Shown here: positions 1 through 8,998 of the stretch, piece by piece
How the letters are laid out: each line of letters starts with the position of its first letter
Numbering within the stretch: position 1 is the first letter of the stretch
Position numbers and translations under genes: made by a program
Assembly: GCA_964372215.1 (NCBI GenBank)
Contig: CAYJQC010000009.1
Span: 62,001 to 126,000 of the forward strand
Direction of reading: 5' to 3'
Length of the DNA: 64,000 nt
DNA from: DAIMFL01 sp964372215
GTDB taxonomy: Bacteria > Pseudomonadota > Alphaproteobacteria > Dongiales > Dongiaceae
The notes under the pieces: model-generated
Databases searched by the model: none
Told to the model about the DNA's origin: nothing
Seen by the model: only the letters and a program-made list of their open reading frames with translations

Positions 1-75
1 GACGGCGCCGCGCCAGGAGAGATCGCCGGGCGGCTGCGCGAGGCGGTGGCCGGGCTGGCCGGGTCCCGCGACTGA
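1..75 (+). CDS. C-terminal fragment of an unidentified protein
   Basis: The window opens inside a plus-strand reading frame. The first base begins a codon and the frame runs 24 codons to a TGA at 73-75, ending ...AGLAGSRD. The fragment is Ala/Gly/Arg rich, probably helical, and too short to assign to a family. Its downstream neighbour starts about 100 nt later. Confidence 0.45.
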   Translation, partial: DGAAPGEIAGRLREAVAGLAGSRD

Positions 76-174
76 AGCCGACGGCAGCACCACTTCCGCA
101 GTCCCGCGGCCTGCTCTACCATCGTCGGCGTGCGCCGGTCGCGAATGGGCGGCCCGCAAATCGGGGAGCAGGCT

Positions 175-444
175 ATGTACGACCAACCAGACATGCAGAT
201 GATGGGGGCGTTCGCGTTCGTTCCGCTTCTGGCCTTTGTCCTGATCGCCGTCCTGCTGGCGATCGGCTTTGCCATGGTCGCGGGGCGCATCGGAAAGAGC
301 TCGGTGCTGTGGGCCGTGCTGTCGCTGATCCCGGTCGTGAACTACTTCTTCTGGATCTATGCCAGCTTCGTGGTCCTGCTATACGTGCTCGACCGGCTGA
401 ACGCGATCGGCGAGCGCGTCAGCGCCGCACCGGTCGCGCGGTAG
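175..444 (+). CDS. Small two-helix membrane protein, unknown function
   Basis: An 89-residue protein with two clear hydrophobic segments: about residues 10-35 (rich in Ala, Leu, Ile, Val) and about 45-70 (aromatic-rich, including YFFWIY). The tail is short and polar. I chose the ATG at 175 because GGGGAG at 163-168 sits 6 nt upstream; a longer GTG start at 130 lacks such a site and adds an Arg-rich leader. The layout resembles small inner-membrane proteins of unknown role found in many proteobacteria. It ends 7 nt before the MBL hydrolase, so the two may share a transcript. No catalytic motif is visible. Confidence 0.7.
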   Translation: MYDQPDMQMMGAFAFVPLLAFVLIAVLLAIGFAMVAGRIGKSSVLWAVLSLIPVVNYFFWIYASFVVLLYVLDRLNAIGERVSAAPVAR

Positions 445-451
445 GCTCGTC

Positions 452-1222
452 ATGGTCCTGAAGATCGCCGAGCGCTGGTACCAGTGGCGCCGCATCGACG
501 ACGACATCACCTTGCTGTGGGAGCCGCACGTGGTGGCGCTGATGCGCTGCAACATGTGGCATGTGCGGGGCCGCGACCGCGACATGCTGGTCGACAGCGG
601 CATGGGGCTGGTCAGCCTGCGCGACGCGGCGCGCGAGGTGTTCGACCGGCCGGTGACGGCGGTCGCCACCCACGCCCATAGCGACCATATCGGCAGCCAC
701 CACGAGTTCGAGGAGCGGGTGATCCACCGCCTCGAGGCGCCGGACCTGGCCGCGCCCTACACCATGCCGCTCGACACCAGGAAGCTCGACGACGGGCTGC
801 TCGGCAGCCTGAAGCTGGCGGGCTACGACGTGCCGGAGATGCTGGTCGACGCCCTGCCGCACGCGGGCTACGACCTCGACGCCTACGTCATCCAGCCGGC
901 GCCGCCGACGCGGCAGGTCGAGGAAGGCAGCGTCATCGACATCGGCGGCCGCCGCTTCGAGGTAATGCACCTGCCCGGCCATTCGCCGGGCAGCATGGGG
1001 CTGTGGGAGGAGGCGACGGGCATCCTGTTCTCCGGCGACGCGCTCTATGACGGGCCGCTGCTCGACGATCTCTCGGATTCGAACATCCCCGACTACGTCC
1101 GCACCATGAAGCGGCTGCGCGAGATGCCGGTGCGCGTGGTCCATGCCGGCCACGATCCCTCCTTCGGCCGCGAACGGCTGATCGAACTGGCCGACGCGTA
1201 TCTGGCGAAGCGGGATGACTAG
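452..1222 (+). CDS. MBL-fold metallo-hydrolase
   Basis: A 256-residue metallo-beta-lactamase-fold protein. The metal-binding signature THAHSDH lies at residues 73-79. Further ligands expected for the fold are visible: His177 in LPGHSPG, Asp196 in FSGD and His234 in HAGHD. The HSPGS block and the FSGD motif are typical of the glyoxalase II / RNase Z-like branch that hydrolyses thioesters, lactones or phosphoesters. The substrate cannot be read from sequence. There is no signal peptide, so it is probably cytoplasmic. Its stop overlaps the convergent EamA gene stop by 4 nt. Confidence 0.85.
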   Translation: MVLKIAERWYQWRRIDDDITLLWEPHVVALMRCNMWHVRGRDRDMLVDSGMGLVSLRDAAREVFDRPVTAVATHAHSDHIGSHHEFEERVIHRLEAPDLAAPYTMPLDTRKLDDGLLGSLKLAGYDVPEMLVDALPHAGYDLDAYVIQPAPPTRQVEEGSVIDIGGRRFEVMHLPGHSPGSMGLWEEATGILFSGDALYDGPLLDDLSDSNIPDYVRTMKRLREMPVRVVHAGHDPSFGRERLIELADAYLAKRDD

Positions 1223-2157
1223 CTGGGCTGCTCGCGCCGCAGTGTCGCGATCTGCGCGTAGAGCACGCCGGCGATGATGATCAGGCCGCCGACGACCTGG
1301 TGCCCGGTCGGCTGGGTGCCGATCCAGGCGAAGGCGACCAGCGCCGCCGTCACCGGGATCAGGTTGGTGTACATCGAGGCGACGCTGATGCCGATGCGCC
1401 TGACCCCGAAATGCCAGAGGAAGTTGCCGAGGGCGATCGGCACGGTGCCGGTGTAGAGCACCGGCAACAGGTATTCCGGCGCCAGGTCGATGCGGAGCTC
1501 GACGATCCCGAGGGCGCCCGCCGCCGCCGTCACCATCGCCATGCAGGCGGCACCGGGGATCGTGGTCAGCAGCGAGATATGCAGCAGCGGGGCGCCGCGC
1601 AGCCAGTGCTGCGCCGCCAGCGAGAACCAGGTCCAGGCGACGTTGGCGACGACCACCAGCAGCGCGCCGCCCTGGAAGCCGGCCAGCTCGCCGAGCGCGC
1701 CACCGAGGCCGAAGATGGCGAGCAGCGAGCCGGCAACCGCGAGCGCGGTGCCGATCACGATGCCGCGGCCGAGCCCGACGCCGAACAGGAGGCGCGCGGT
1801 GATCGCCGCCGAGATCGGGTTGGTGGCGGAGACGATGGCGGCGGCGACCCCGCTCGACCACAGCACCGACAGCGACATGCAGATCGACGAGATCACGAAG
1901 CCGATGACCGCCAGCAGCGCCAGGCGGAGCCAGGGCAGGCCGCGATGGAACGGCAGGCGGCGCTCGGCGGCGAACACCACCAGGGTGAGCACCAGCGCCG
2001 CGGTGAGGTGCCGCCCGGCGGTCGCCGAGAGCGGATCCCAGCCCCTCAGGATCTGTTCCATCACCGGGAAGAACGAGCCCCAGAAGCAGATCATCAGCAA
2101 GAGGCCGAGATTGGCGGCGATCAGGCCGCCGGCCGGCCGCGCCAGGACGGCGGGCAT
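1219..2157 (-). CDS. EamA/DMT-superfamily permease
   Basis: A 312-residue membrane protein with about ten hydrophobic helices arranged as two repeated EamA halves, the drug/metabolite transporter architecture. The first half carries the usual Trp/Gly-rich start (CFWGSFFPV, about residues 24-32). The second half has GNFLWHFGVRRIG and ASMYTNLIPV, the conserved end-of-repeat region of EamA exporters. The family exports small metabolites or amino acids; the substrate is unknown. It starts 2 nt after the stop of the upstream MFS gene, so it is the third gene of a three-transporter operon. Confidence 0.85.
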   Translation of the reverse strand: MPAVLARPAGGLIAANLGLLLMICFWGSFFPVMEQILRGWDPLSATAGRHLTAALVLTLVVFAAERRLPFHRGLPWLRLALLAVIGFVISSICMSLSVLWSSGVAAAIVSATNPISAAITARLLFGVGLGRGIVIGTALAVAGSLLAIFGLGGALGELAGFQGGALLVVVANVAWTWFSLAAQHWLRGAPLLHISLLTTIPGAACMAMVTAAAGALGIVELRIDLAPEYLLPVLYTGTVPIALGNFLWHFGVRRIGISVASMYTNLIPVTAALVAFAWIGTQPTGHQVVGGLIIIAGVLYAQIATLRREQPS

Positions 2158-2159
2158 GC

Positions 2160-3365
2160 TCACAGCCGCCTCGGGATGTAGCGGCACAGCACAGCGCAGG
2201 CGACCATCGACAGACCGCTGGCGACGAACACGGCGCCGAGGTCGAGCCGCGCCAGGATCGCCCCGAACAGCGCGGGAGCGACCAGCGCGGCGGCGGCGCC
2301 ATAGGTATTGAACACCGCCGACATCTCCGGCCGCTCGTGCGGATGCACCGCGCGCAGGAACGGGATGTCGCCGAGCGCGTCGAGGGCCGGCGCGGCGAAG
2401 GCGCCGGCGAGCAGCGCCGCGCCGGCAAGATGGGGCAGCCCGGCCAGGGACGCGGCGGCCAGGGTCAGCGTGCCACTGGCGACGAAGGCGGCGGGCAGCA
2501 CCCGGCGCAGGCCATAGCGCCGCCCGAGCCAGCCCATCGCCGGGGTCAGGAGCTGGCCCAGGCTCGCCGCCGAGACCATCAGCCCGGCGGCCATGCTGCC
2601 GGCGCCGCTCTCGACCATGAACATCGGCACGTAGACGAAGTACATCACCCACCAGGCGTTGCGCCCGAAGGCGATCAGCCAGGCCAGGCGCAGGCGCGGC
2701 TGCGCGAAGTAGCGGCGCAGCGCGGCGATGCCGGCGACCGGCGGCCGCGGCGGCGCGGTCATGGTTCGCCGGTCCTTGCCGGCGATCAGCCAGCTATAGC
2801 CGGCGAGCGCCAGGCCGCAGGCTGCGCTCAGGCCGAACGCCGCCGGCGGGCCGACATGTTCGAACAGCCAGACCCCGAGCGCCGGCCCCAGGGTCCAGGG
2901 CAGCGCCCCGAAGAACAACTTCAGGGGCTCGGAGCGGGTGAAGTCGCGGCGCGCGATGTGACCGAGCGTCAGCAGATTGAGCGAGACCCTGAGGCAGGAG
3001 CCGCCGAGCGTGCGCGCGGCCATGCCGAGCGCCTGGCCGACCGGGACGCCGGTCGCCATCAGCCCGGCGCCGGCGATCACGGTGGCGGCGCCGACCAGGT
3101 AGGTGGCCCGCACCCGGATCCGGCGCACCAGCCGCGGCACCACGAACACCCCGGCGAGGCCGATCAGGCCGATCGCGCTGTACAGGGCGCTGGCCTGCTG
3201 CGCGCCGCCGAACAGCCGCAGCGCCTGCAGCGGGATCACCGTCGACAGGGTGGCGTAGGTCATCGCCTCGAGGCCGTAGAGGATGGCGAAGGCGACGGCG
3301 CCGGGCCGGAGCAGCCGGTCGAACGGCCCGCCGGCGGCCAGGCCGGTGCTGGGGACCGCGGTCAC
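2160..3365 (-). CDS. MFS transporter (second of a tandem pair)
   Basis: A 401-residue 12-helix major facilitator. The GTG start at 3365 overlaps the stop of the upstream MFS gene as GTGA, which indicates translational coupling. It shares several blocks with that neighbour in matching places: FAQPRLRLAWL before helix 7, TPAMGWLGRRYGLRR in the helix 8-9 loop (an MFS A-like motif), and HERPEMSAVFNTYG near helix 11. The two therefore look like diverged tandem duplicates. The substrate is unknown. Confidence 0.85.
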   Translation of the reverse strand: MTAVPSTGLAAGGPFDRLLRPGAVAFAILYGLEAMTYATLSTVIPLQALRLFGGAQQASALYSAIGLIGLAGVFVVPRLVRRIRVRATYLVGAATVIAGAGLMATGVPVGQALGMAARTLGGSCLRVSLNLLTLGHIARRDFTRSEPLKLFFGALPWTLGPALGVWLFEHVGPPAAFGLSAACGLALAGYSWLIAGKDRRTMTAPPRPPVAGIAALRRYFAQPRLRLAWLIAFGRNAWWVMYFVYVPMFMVESGAGSMAAGLMVSAASLGQLLTPAMGWLGRRYGLRRVLPAAFVASGTLTLAAASLAGLPHLAGAALLAGAFAAPALDALGDIPFLRAVHPHERPEMSAVFNTYGAAAALVAPALFGAILARLDLGAVFVASGLSMVACAVLCRYIPRRL

Positions 3366-4549
3366 ATGCCCCTCGGGATCCAGCGCGCCAGCCACGCGCA
3401 GGCGAACAGAACGATGCCGACGGCGGCGAACACCGACCAGAGATCCAGGAAGCTCAGCAGCCCGGCGAACAGCGCGGTCGGCAGCAGCCCGGCGAGATCG
3501 CGATACATGCTGAAGACCATGGTCATCTCCGGCCGCTCGCGCGCCTTCACCGCCCGCATGAACGGCACCACGCAGACCGAATCGAGCGCGACCGCGCCGA
3601 GCGCGGCGATCAGGAGCGCCGCCGCCGCGACCCCCGGCCGGTCGATCATGACCGCCGCCGTCGAGGTCGCCACCGCCATCAGCAGGAAGCTGCCCATCAG
3701 GAAGCGGCGCAGGCCGATGCGGCGGCCGAGCCAGCCCATGGCGGGGGTGGTGAACAGCAGGGCGGTGCCGCAGGAGATGAGCGCCGCGCCGGCGGTCTCG
3801 CTCATGCCGCGAGTCACCATGTAGAGCGGCCCGTAGATGAAGAACATCACCCACCAGGTCTCGCGGCCGAAGTTCAGCACCCAGGCGAGGCGCAGGCGCG
3901 GCTGGGCGACGTAGCGCCGGATGTTGGCGGCCGGGCTGGTATGGACCGGTTGATGGGCCGGCAGCGCCGGACCGTATTCCATGCGCAGGCGCCAGAAATA
4001 GGCGATCAGCAGCAGCGCGCAGCCGGCGCTCAGCAGATAGGTCGCGGCCGGCGCGACGTCGTTGTAGAGCCAGACCCCGAGGAACGGCCCGGTGGTCCAG
4101 GCGAACGCCGAGAAGAAGGTCCGCAGCGGCTCCGAGCGCGCCATGTCGCGCTTGCGGATATAGGCCATGATGTAGAGGTTGAGCGCGTTCAGCAGGCAGG
4201 CCGCCGCGAACACCCGGGCCAGCATGCCGCCGGCCAGGCCGGGCAGGGTGTCGAGCGCCAGCAGGGCCGGCGCCACCACCAGCAGGCCGGCGCCGGCGGT
4301 ATAGACCCAGCGCGGCCGGTAGCGCCGCACGATCGCCGGGATGAACAGGGCCAGGCCGACCCCGACCCAGCCGACCGCGGAGAACAGGATGCTGACGTCG
4401 CGGGCGTTGCCGAGGGCGCGCAGCGCCAAGAACGGCACCACCGTGGCAAGCGATGCCCGCGCCATCGAGTCGAGCGCGAACAGCAGCGCGAAAACGACGG
4501 CGCCGGGGGTGACGACGACTCGGGTCCAGGCGAGGGTCTGGGTGGACAT
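3362..4549 (-). CDS. MFS transporter (first of a tandem pair)
   Basis: A 395-residue 12-helix major facilitator. The ATG at 4549 begins MSTQTLAW, just before the first hydrophobic helix (about residues 15-35). Signature loops include TPAMGWLGRRIGLRR and ARERPEMTMVFSMYRD, which recur in the downstream paralogue. It is the first gene of the minus-strand transporter operon and is divergent from the FAD oxidoreductase at 4748; the roughly 200 bp between them should hold both promoters. Function beyond transport cannot be set from sequence. Confidence 0.85.
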   Translation of the reverse strand: MSTQTLAWTRVVVTPGAVVFALLFALDSMARASLATVVPFLALRALGNARDVSILFSAVGWVGVGLALFIPAIVRRYRPRWVYTAGAGLLVVAPALLALDTLPGLAGGMLARVFAAACLLNALNLYIMAYIRKRDMARSEPLRTFFSAFAWTTGPFLGVWLYNDVAPAATYLLSAGCALLLIAYFWRLRMEYGPALPAHQPVHTSPAANIRRYVAQPRLRLAWVLNFGRETWWVMFFIYGPLYMVTRGMSETAGAALISCGTALLFTTPAMGWLGRRIGLRRFLMGSFLLMAVATSTAAVMIDRPGVAAAALLIAALGAVALDSVCVVPFMRAVKARERPEMTMVFSMYRDLAGLLPTALFAGLLSFLDLWSVFAAVGIVLFACAWLARWIPRGM

Positions 4550-4747
4550 CTGCGGCCGACCATGAAGCGGTCGCCGCGAGTCCGTGGCTGGCCGCACGAG
4601 ACCGCAGCTTAACGACGCCGCCGGCCGGCGGACAATGGCGTCCCGCGCAATCCTGCTCTGCGGCCAGCAGGCCTCCCATGCTACTGGCGCATGGCTCGTC
4701 CTTCGGGCATACCTCGCCGACGCGATTTCTGCTTCGGGACCCCTGTC
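4550..4747. promoter_or_regulatory. Divergent intergenic region between MFS operon and FAD oxidoreductase
   Basis: About 200 bp separate the minus-strand transporter operon from the plus-strand oxidoreductase, so promoters for both should lie here. The sequence is GC-rich. I could not identify convincing -35/-10 hexamers or a strong inverted repeat. Confidence 0.35.
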
Positions 4748-6085
4748 ATGGCCATCAACCCAACCGACCTCGCCCGCCCCGGCGACTCCCATGTCGGTTC
4801 CTACTGGGCGGCGACCGGCGGCGCGGAGGTCGCCGGGGCGAGCCCGGTCGCCGGCGATATCGATGTCGAGGTGGCGGTGATCGGCGGCGGCTATACCGGC
4901 CTGTCCGCCGCCTATCACCTGGCGCGCGATCACGGCGTCGCCGCCCATGTGCTGGAGGCGCACCGGATCGGCTGGGGCTGCTCGGGGCGCAATGGCGGGT
5001 TCTGCTCGATCGGGCTCGGCAAGGAGGATTTCGGCGCCTGGGTGGCGCGCTGGGGCATCGACGAGGCCAAGCGGGTGTTCGAGCAGGGCCGCGAGGCCGT
5101 GCGCACGGTGCAGCACATCCTGGAACGCGAGGCGATCGACGCCGAGCCGTCGCCGCAGGGCGGGCTCGAGCTCGCCCACAAGCCGAACCGCATGGCCGGC
5201 ATGGCGGCGCGCCAGAAGCTACTGCGCGAGACCTTCGGCATCGAGGCCCGGCTGCTGTCGCGCGACGAGCTGAGGCGCGACTACCTGGCGAGCGAGGAGG
5301 CGCACGGCGCGCTCATCCACGACGAGGGCTTCGGCCTCCATCCGTTGCGCTACGTCCGCGGCCTGGCGCGCGCCGCGCAGCAACACGGCGCGGTGCTGCA
5401 CGCCGCCTCGCCGGTGACCGCCTGGCGCAAAGACGGCAGCCGCCACCTGCTGTCGACGCCGGGCGGCACGGTGCGCGCGAAGCAGGTGGTGATCGCCACC
5501 AACGGCTACACCAACGACACGCTCCATCCGGCGACGCGCGGGCGGCTGCTGCCGGCGCTGTCGTCGATCATCGTGACCCGGCCCTTGAGCCGGGCCGAGC
5601 GCGACTCGGTGGCCTGGCAGACCTATCTGAAGATTTGGGATTCCCGGCGGCTGCTGTTCTATTACCGCCTGCTGCCGGACGACCGCGTCATGTTCGGCTC
5701 GCGCGGCGGCATCGAGGACACGGCCTCGGGCGCCGTCGCGCAGAAGGCCTGGATGCAGCGGCGCCTAGCCGAGATGTTTCCGCCGCTGGCCCGGGTCGAG
5801 ACCGAGTATTTCTGGCGCGGCTGGGTCTGCATCTCCTACGACCGCAACCCCCATGTCGGCGTCGCCGACGACCCGACCGTGCATTACGCGCTCGCCTATA
5901 TCGGCTCGGGCGTGGCGCTCGCCAGCTATTGCGGCCGGCTGGTGGCCGGCCGGCTGGCCGGCGCGGCGGACGAGACCGGGCCGCTGCTCGGCACGACGCT
6001 GCCCCGGATTCCGGTCCCCGCCTTGCGCCGGCTGTACCAGCGCGCCGCCTATGCCTGGTACGGTTTCCAGGACGAATGGCTGTAG
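4748..6085 (+). CDS. FAD-dependent amine/amino-acid oxidoreductase (DadA/PuuB-like)
   Basis: A 445-residue flavoprotein of the DAO superfamily. The N-terminal Rossmann motif GGGYTG is at residues 46-51, followed by GWGCSGRNGG (about 75-84). That second block is characteristic of the branch containing gamma-glutamylputrescine oxidase and related enzymes, as is the early DSHVGSYWAAT segment. The C-terminal half has YIGSGVALASYCGRL, which closes the FAD site. It probably oxidises a C-N bond of an amine or N-substituted amino acid, giving an imine and a reduced acceptor. I chose the ATG at 4748 because an upstream in-frame ATG at 4691 adds a non-conserved leader. It is followed 9 nt later by pabB. 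Confidence 0.85.
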   Translation: MAINPTDLARPGDSHVGSYWAATGGAEVAGASPVAGDIDVEVAVIGGGYTGLSAAYHLARDHGVAAHVLEAHRIGWGCSGRNGGFCSIGLGKEDFGAWVARWGIDEAKRVFEQGREAVRTVQHILEREAIDAEPSPQGGLELAHKPNRMAGMAARQKLLRETFGIEARLLSRDELRRDYLASEEAHGALIHDEGFGLHPLRYVRGLARAAQQHGAVLHAASPVTAWRKDGSRHLLSTPGGTVRAKQVVIATNGYTNDTLHPATRGRLLPALSSIIVTRPLSRAERDSVAWQTYLKIWDSRRLLFYYRLLPDDRVMFGSRGGIEDTASGAVAQKAWMQRRLAEMFPPLARVETEYFWRGWVCISYDRNPHVGVADDPTVHYALAYIGSGVALASYCGRLVAGRLAGAADETGPLLGTTLPRIPVPALRRLYQRAAYAWYGFQDEWL

Positions 6086-6094
6086 ACTCGCGCC

Positions 6095-7540
6095 GTGATT
6101 CCGGCCGCTCCTCTCGTCCACGAGATCGCCCATGGAACGCCCCTGCGCGATCCGTTCGCGGTGTTCCGCCGCTTCGCGCAGCTGCCGGGCGCGGTGTTCC
6201 TCGACAGCGCGCGGCCGGGCGGCGCGCTCGGCCGTTATTCCTTCATCGCCGCCGATCCGTTCCTGACGCTCGAGTCGCGCGACGGGCGGCTCGCCTGCGG
6301 CGCGCGGCGTTGGGACGGCGATCCCTTCGCGGCGCTCGACGAGCTGCTTCGGCGCTACGCGATCGCGCCCGACCCCGAACTGCCGCCGTTCCAGGGCGGC
6401 GCCGCCGGCTGGCTCGCCTACGACCTCGGCCGCCATCTCGAGCGCCTGCCGGCGCATCGCGTCGACGACCAGCCGGTGCCCGACCTGATGCTCGGCCTCT
6501 ACGACCTGGTGATCGCCTTCGACCACCAGGCCGACCGCGCCTGGATCATGTCGAGCGGCCTGCCCGAGGACGAGCCCGGCGCCCGGGCGGCGCGCGCCGA
6601 GCGCCGGCTTGCCTGGGCGCTCGGCCTTCTGGCGCGACCGGCGCCAGCGCCGGCGCCCCTGCCGGCGCTGCCACGACCGGCGCCCGACATCGAGCCCGCC
6701 AGCTTCATGGAAATGGTCGCCCGCACCATCGAGTACATCTATGCCGGCGACATCTACCAGGCCAACATCTCCCAGCGCTTTCGCGTGGACCTGCCCGCGG
6801 GCTACGACCCACTCGCGCTGTACGCGCGGCTGCGGCGCGACAACCCGGCGCCGTTCGCAGCATATTTGCGCTTCGGCGATGCCGCGATCGTCTCGGCCTC
6901 GCCCGAGCGCTTCCTGCGGCTGCAGGACGGCAGGGTCGAGACCAGGCCGATCAAGGGCACGCGGCCGCGCGGGCGCGCGCCCGCCGAGGACCGCGCCCTG
7001 GCGGAAGCGCTCGCCGCCAGCGAGAAGGACCGCGCCGAGAACCTGATGATCGTCGACCTGTTGCGCAACGACCTGTCGCGGGTCTGCCGGCCGCACAGCG
7101 TCGAGGTGCCCGCCCTGTGCGCGGTCGAGAGCTATGCCACCGTGCATCACCTGGTCTCGACCGTGACCGGTCGGCTCGAGGCGGGCCTGGGCGCGGTCGA
7201 TTTGCTGCGCGCGACCTTTCCCGGCGGCTCGATCACCGGGGCACCCAAGATTCGCGCCATGGAGATCATCGCCGAGCTGGAGCGCAGCCGCCGCGGCCCC
7301 TATTGCGGCAGCATCGGCTATATCGGCTTCGACGGCAGCATGGATACCAGCATCGTGATCCGCACGGTACTGTGCGCTGGCGACGTCGCCAGCTTCCAGG
7401 TCGGCGGCGGGATCGTTGCCGATTCCGATCCGGCGGCGGAGTATGAAGAGACGCTGGACAAGGGCCGGGCGCTGATCGCCGCCCTGACCGGCGCGGCCGA
7501 TGGGGCGGGAAGCCGCGAGGCGGAAGGCGGCGCCCGATGA
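6095..7540 (+). CDS. pabB: Aminodeoxychorismate synthase component I
   Basis: A 481-residue chorismate-utilising enzyme that, with the glutaminase encoded next, converts chorismate plus glutamine to 4-amino-4-deoxychorismate for folate synthesis. The diagnostic PIKGT motif (residues 285-289, with Lys287) separates PabB from anthranilate synthase TrpE. NLMIVDLLRNDLSRV (316-330), PGGSITGAPK (376-385) and CGSIGYIGFDG complete the chorismate-binding core. The start is GTG at 6095. Its stop overlaps pabA by 4 nt (ATGA), so the two subunits are translationally coupled. Confidence 0.93.
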   Translation: MIPAAPLVHEIAHGTPLRDPFAVFRRFAQLPGAVFLDSARPGGALGRYSFIAADPFLTLESRDGRLACGARRWDGDPFAALDELLRRYAIAPDPELPPFQGGAAGWLAYDLGRHLERLPAHRVDDQPVPDLMLGLYDLVIAFDHQADRAWIMSSGLPEDEPGARAARAERRLAWALGLLARPAPAPAPLPALPRPAPDIEPASFMEMVARTIEYIYAGDIYQANISQRFRVDLPAGYDPLALYARLRRDNPAPFAAYLRFGDAAIVSASPERFLRLQDGRVETRPIKGTRPRGRAPAEDRALAEALAASEKDRAENLMIVDLLRNDLSRVCRPHSVEVPALCAVESYATVHHLVSTVTGRLEAGLGAVDLLRATFPGGSITGAPKIRAMEIIAELERSRRGPYCGSIGYIGFDGSMDTSIVIRTVLCAGDVASFQVGGGIVADSDPAAEYEETLDKGRALIAALTGAADGAGSREAEGGAR

Positions 7541-8124
7541 CGGTGCTGGTGATCGACAACTACGATTCCTTCGTCCACAACCTGGCGCGCTATTTCCGCG
7601 AGCTGGGCGAGGACTGCCGCGTGCTGCGCAACGACGCGGTGACGCCCGATGCCATCGCCGCCGCGTCGCCCAGCCATCTGGTGATCTCGCCGGGCCCGTG
7701 CACGCCGAACGAGGCCGGGGTCTCGCTCGCGGCGATCACACGCTTCGCCGGCGCACTGCCGATTCTCGGCGTCTGCCTCGGCCATCAATGCATCGGCCAG
7801 GCCTTCGGCGGCCGGGTCGGGCGCGCCGCGCGGCCGATGCACGGCAAGACCTCGCGGGTCGCCCATGACGGTCACGGGCTGTTTGCCGGACTGCCGAACC
7901 CGCTGACCGTCACCCGCTATCATTCGCTGATCGTCGAGCGCGCCGGCCTGCCCGACTGCCTGGAGGTCACCGCCGAGAGCGAGAGCGGCGAGATCATGGC
8001 GCTGCGCCACCGGACCCTCGCGGTGATGGGCGTGCAGTTCCATCCCGAGGCGGTGCTGACCGAGGCCGGCCATGCGCTGCTCGCCAATTTCCTGGCGGTG
8101 GGCGGCGTGGAGCAGGCGGCATGA
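7537..8124 (+). CDS. pabA: Aminodeoxychorismate synthase component II (glutamine amidotransferase)
   Basis: A 195-residue class I glutamine amidotransferase, full length for PabA. The catalytic triad is visible: Cys80 in GVCLGHQ, and His169 with Glu171 in FHPEA. The oxyanion segment SPGPCTPNEAG (51-61) is conserved. It releases ammonia from glutamine and passes it to PabB. TrpG is the close alternative, but the position between pabB and pabC fixes the PABA role. It overlaps its neighbours on both sides by 4 nt (ATGA junctions). Confidence 0.92.
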   Translation: MTVLVIDNYDSFVHNLARYFRELGEDCRVLRNDAVTPDAIAAASPSHLVISPGPCTPNEAGVSLAAITRFAGALPILGVCLGHQCIGQAFGGRVGRAARPMHGKTSRVAHDGHGLFAGLPNPLTVTRYHSLIVERAGLPDCLEVTAESESGEIMALRHRTLAVMGVQFHPEAVLTEAGHALLANFLAVGGVEQAA

Positions 8125-8957
8125 TCTTCCTGCGCGACCGCATCGTTCCGCGCGCCAGCGCGCGCATCGACGCCAGCGACCGCGGCCTCACCCTGGGCGA
8201 CGGGCTGTTCGAGACCCTACGCGCCTATGGCGGCAGGCCGTTCCGGATGGCGGCCCACCTGGCGCGGCTCGACCACGGCGCGGCGGCGCTCGGCATTCCC
8301 CTGCCGCTGTCCGTCGAGCGCATCGCCGCGGCCGTCGCCGAGACGCTGGCGGCGAACGAGCTCGGCGGCGGCGACGCGGCGATCCGCATCACACTGACCC
8401 GCGGCCCGGGCGCGCGCGGCCTGCTGCCGCCGGAGGTGCCGCAGCCGACGCTGATGATCTCGGTCGCGGCCCATCAGCCGGCGCCGGCGGTGGCGGCATC
8501 CGCGATCGTCTCCGAGATTCGACGCAACGAGCATTCGCCGCTGTCGCGCCTGAAGTCGCTGAACTATCTCGACAACGTGCTGGCCCAGCGCGAGGCCGCG
8601 GCGCGCGGCGCCGACGAGGCGGTGCTGCTCAACACCGCGGGCCGGCTCGCCTGCGCCGCGCGTGCCAACATCTTCGTGTTGCGCGGCCGCAGCCTGCTGA
8701 CGCCGCCGGCGTCGGAAGGCGTGCTGCCCGGCATCGCCCGCACCGAGGTCATGGCGATCGCGGAATCGCTTGGGTTGCAGGCTCACGAAAGCCCGCTCGA
8801 GCGCGACGCCCTCGCCGCCGCCGACGAGGCGTTCCTCAGCAACAGCCTGATCGAGATCGTCGCGCTCGCATCGATCGACGGCCGGGCGATCGGCGATGGC
8901 GGGACCGGGCCGCTGACGGCGCAGGCCGCGGCGGCGTATCGTCGGCTCACCGACTAA
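8121..8957 (+). CDS. pabC: Aminodeoxychorismate lyase (class IV aminotransferase fold)
   Basis: A 278-residue PLP enzyme of fold-type IV. Lys145, in LSRLKSLNYLDNVLA, is the expected Schiff-base residue, and GDGLFET (27-33) is the conserved N-terminal block. It should cleave 4-amino-4-deoxychorismate to p-aminobenzoate and pyruvate, the step after PabAB. D-amino acid or branched-chain aminotransferases share the fold, but the overlap with pabA and the pabB-pabA-pabC order favour the lyase. It is the last gene of the operon. Confidence 0.9.
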   Translation: MIFLRDRIVPRASARIDASDRGLTLGDGLFETLRAYGGRPFRMAAHLARLDHGAAALGIPLPLSVERIAAAVAETLAANELGGGDAAIRITLTRGPGARGLLPPEVPQPTLMISVAAHQPAPAVAASAIVSEIRRNEHSPLSRLKSLNYLDNVLAQREAAARGADEAVLLNTAGRLACAARANIFVLRGRSLLTPPASEGVLPGIARTEVMAIAESLGLQAHESPLERDALAAADEAFLSNSLIEIVALASIDGRAIGDGGTGPLTAQAAAAYRRLTD

Positions 8958-8998
8958 GTTCAAGGTTCGAACGATCCGATCGGAAACCGGACGTCCAG

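Noticed and set aside
2337..3824. Long plus-strand open frame opposite the two MFS genes
   Set aside because: Its translation is Arg/Gln/Gly/Pro-rich without domains, typical of antisense frames in GC-rich DNA; the opposite strand encodes clear 12-helix transporters.
8958..8998. GGTTCGAA sequence like a tRNA T-loop just after pabC
   Set aside because: No acceptor stem, D-arm or anticodon arm can be drawn around it; the upstream sequence is the coding end of pabC.
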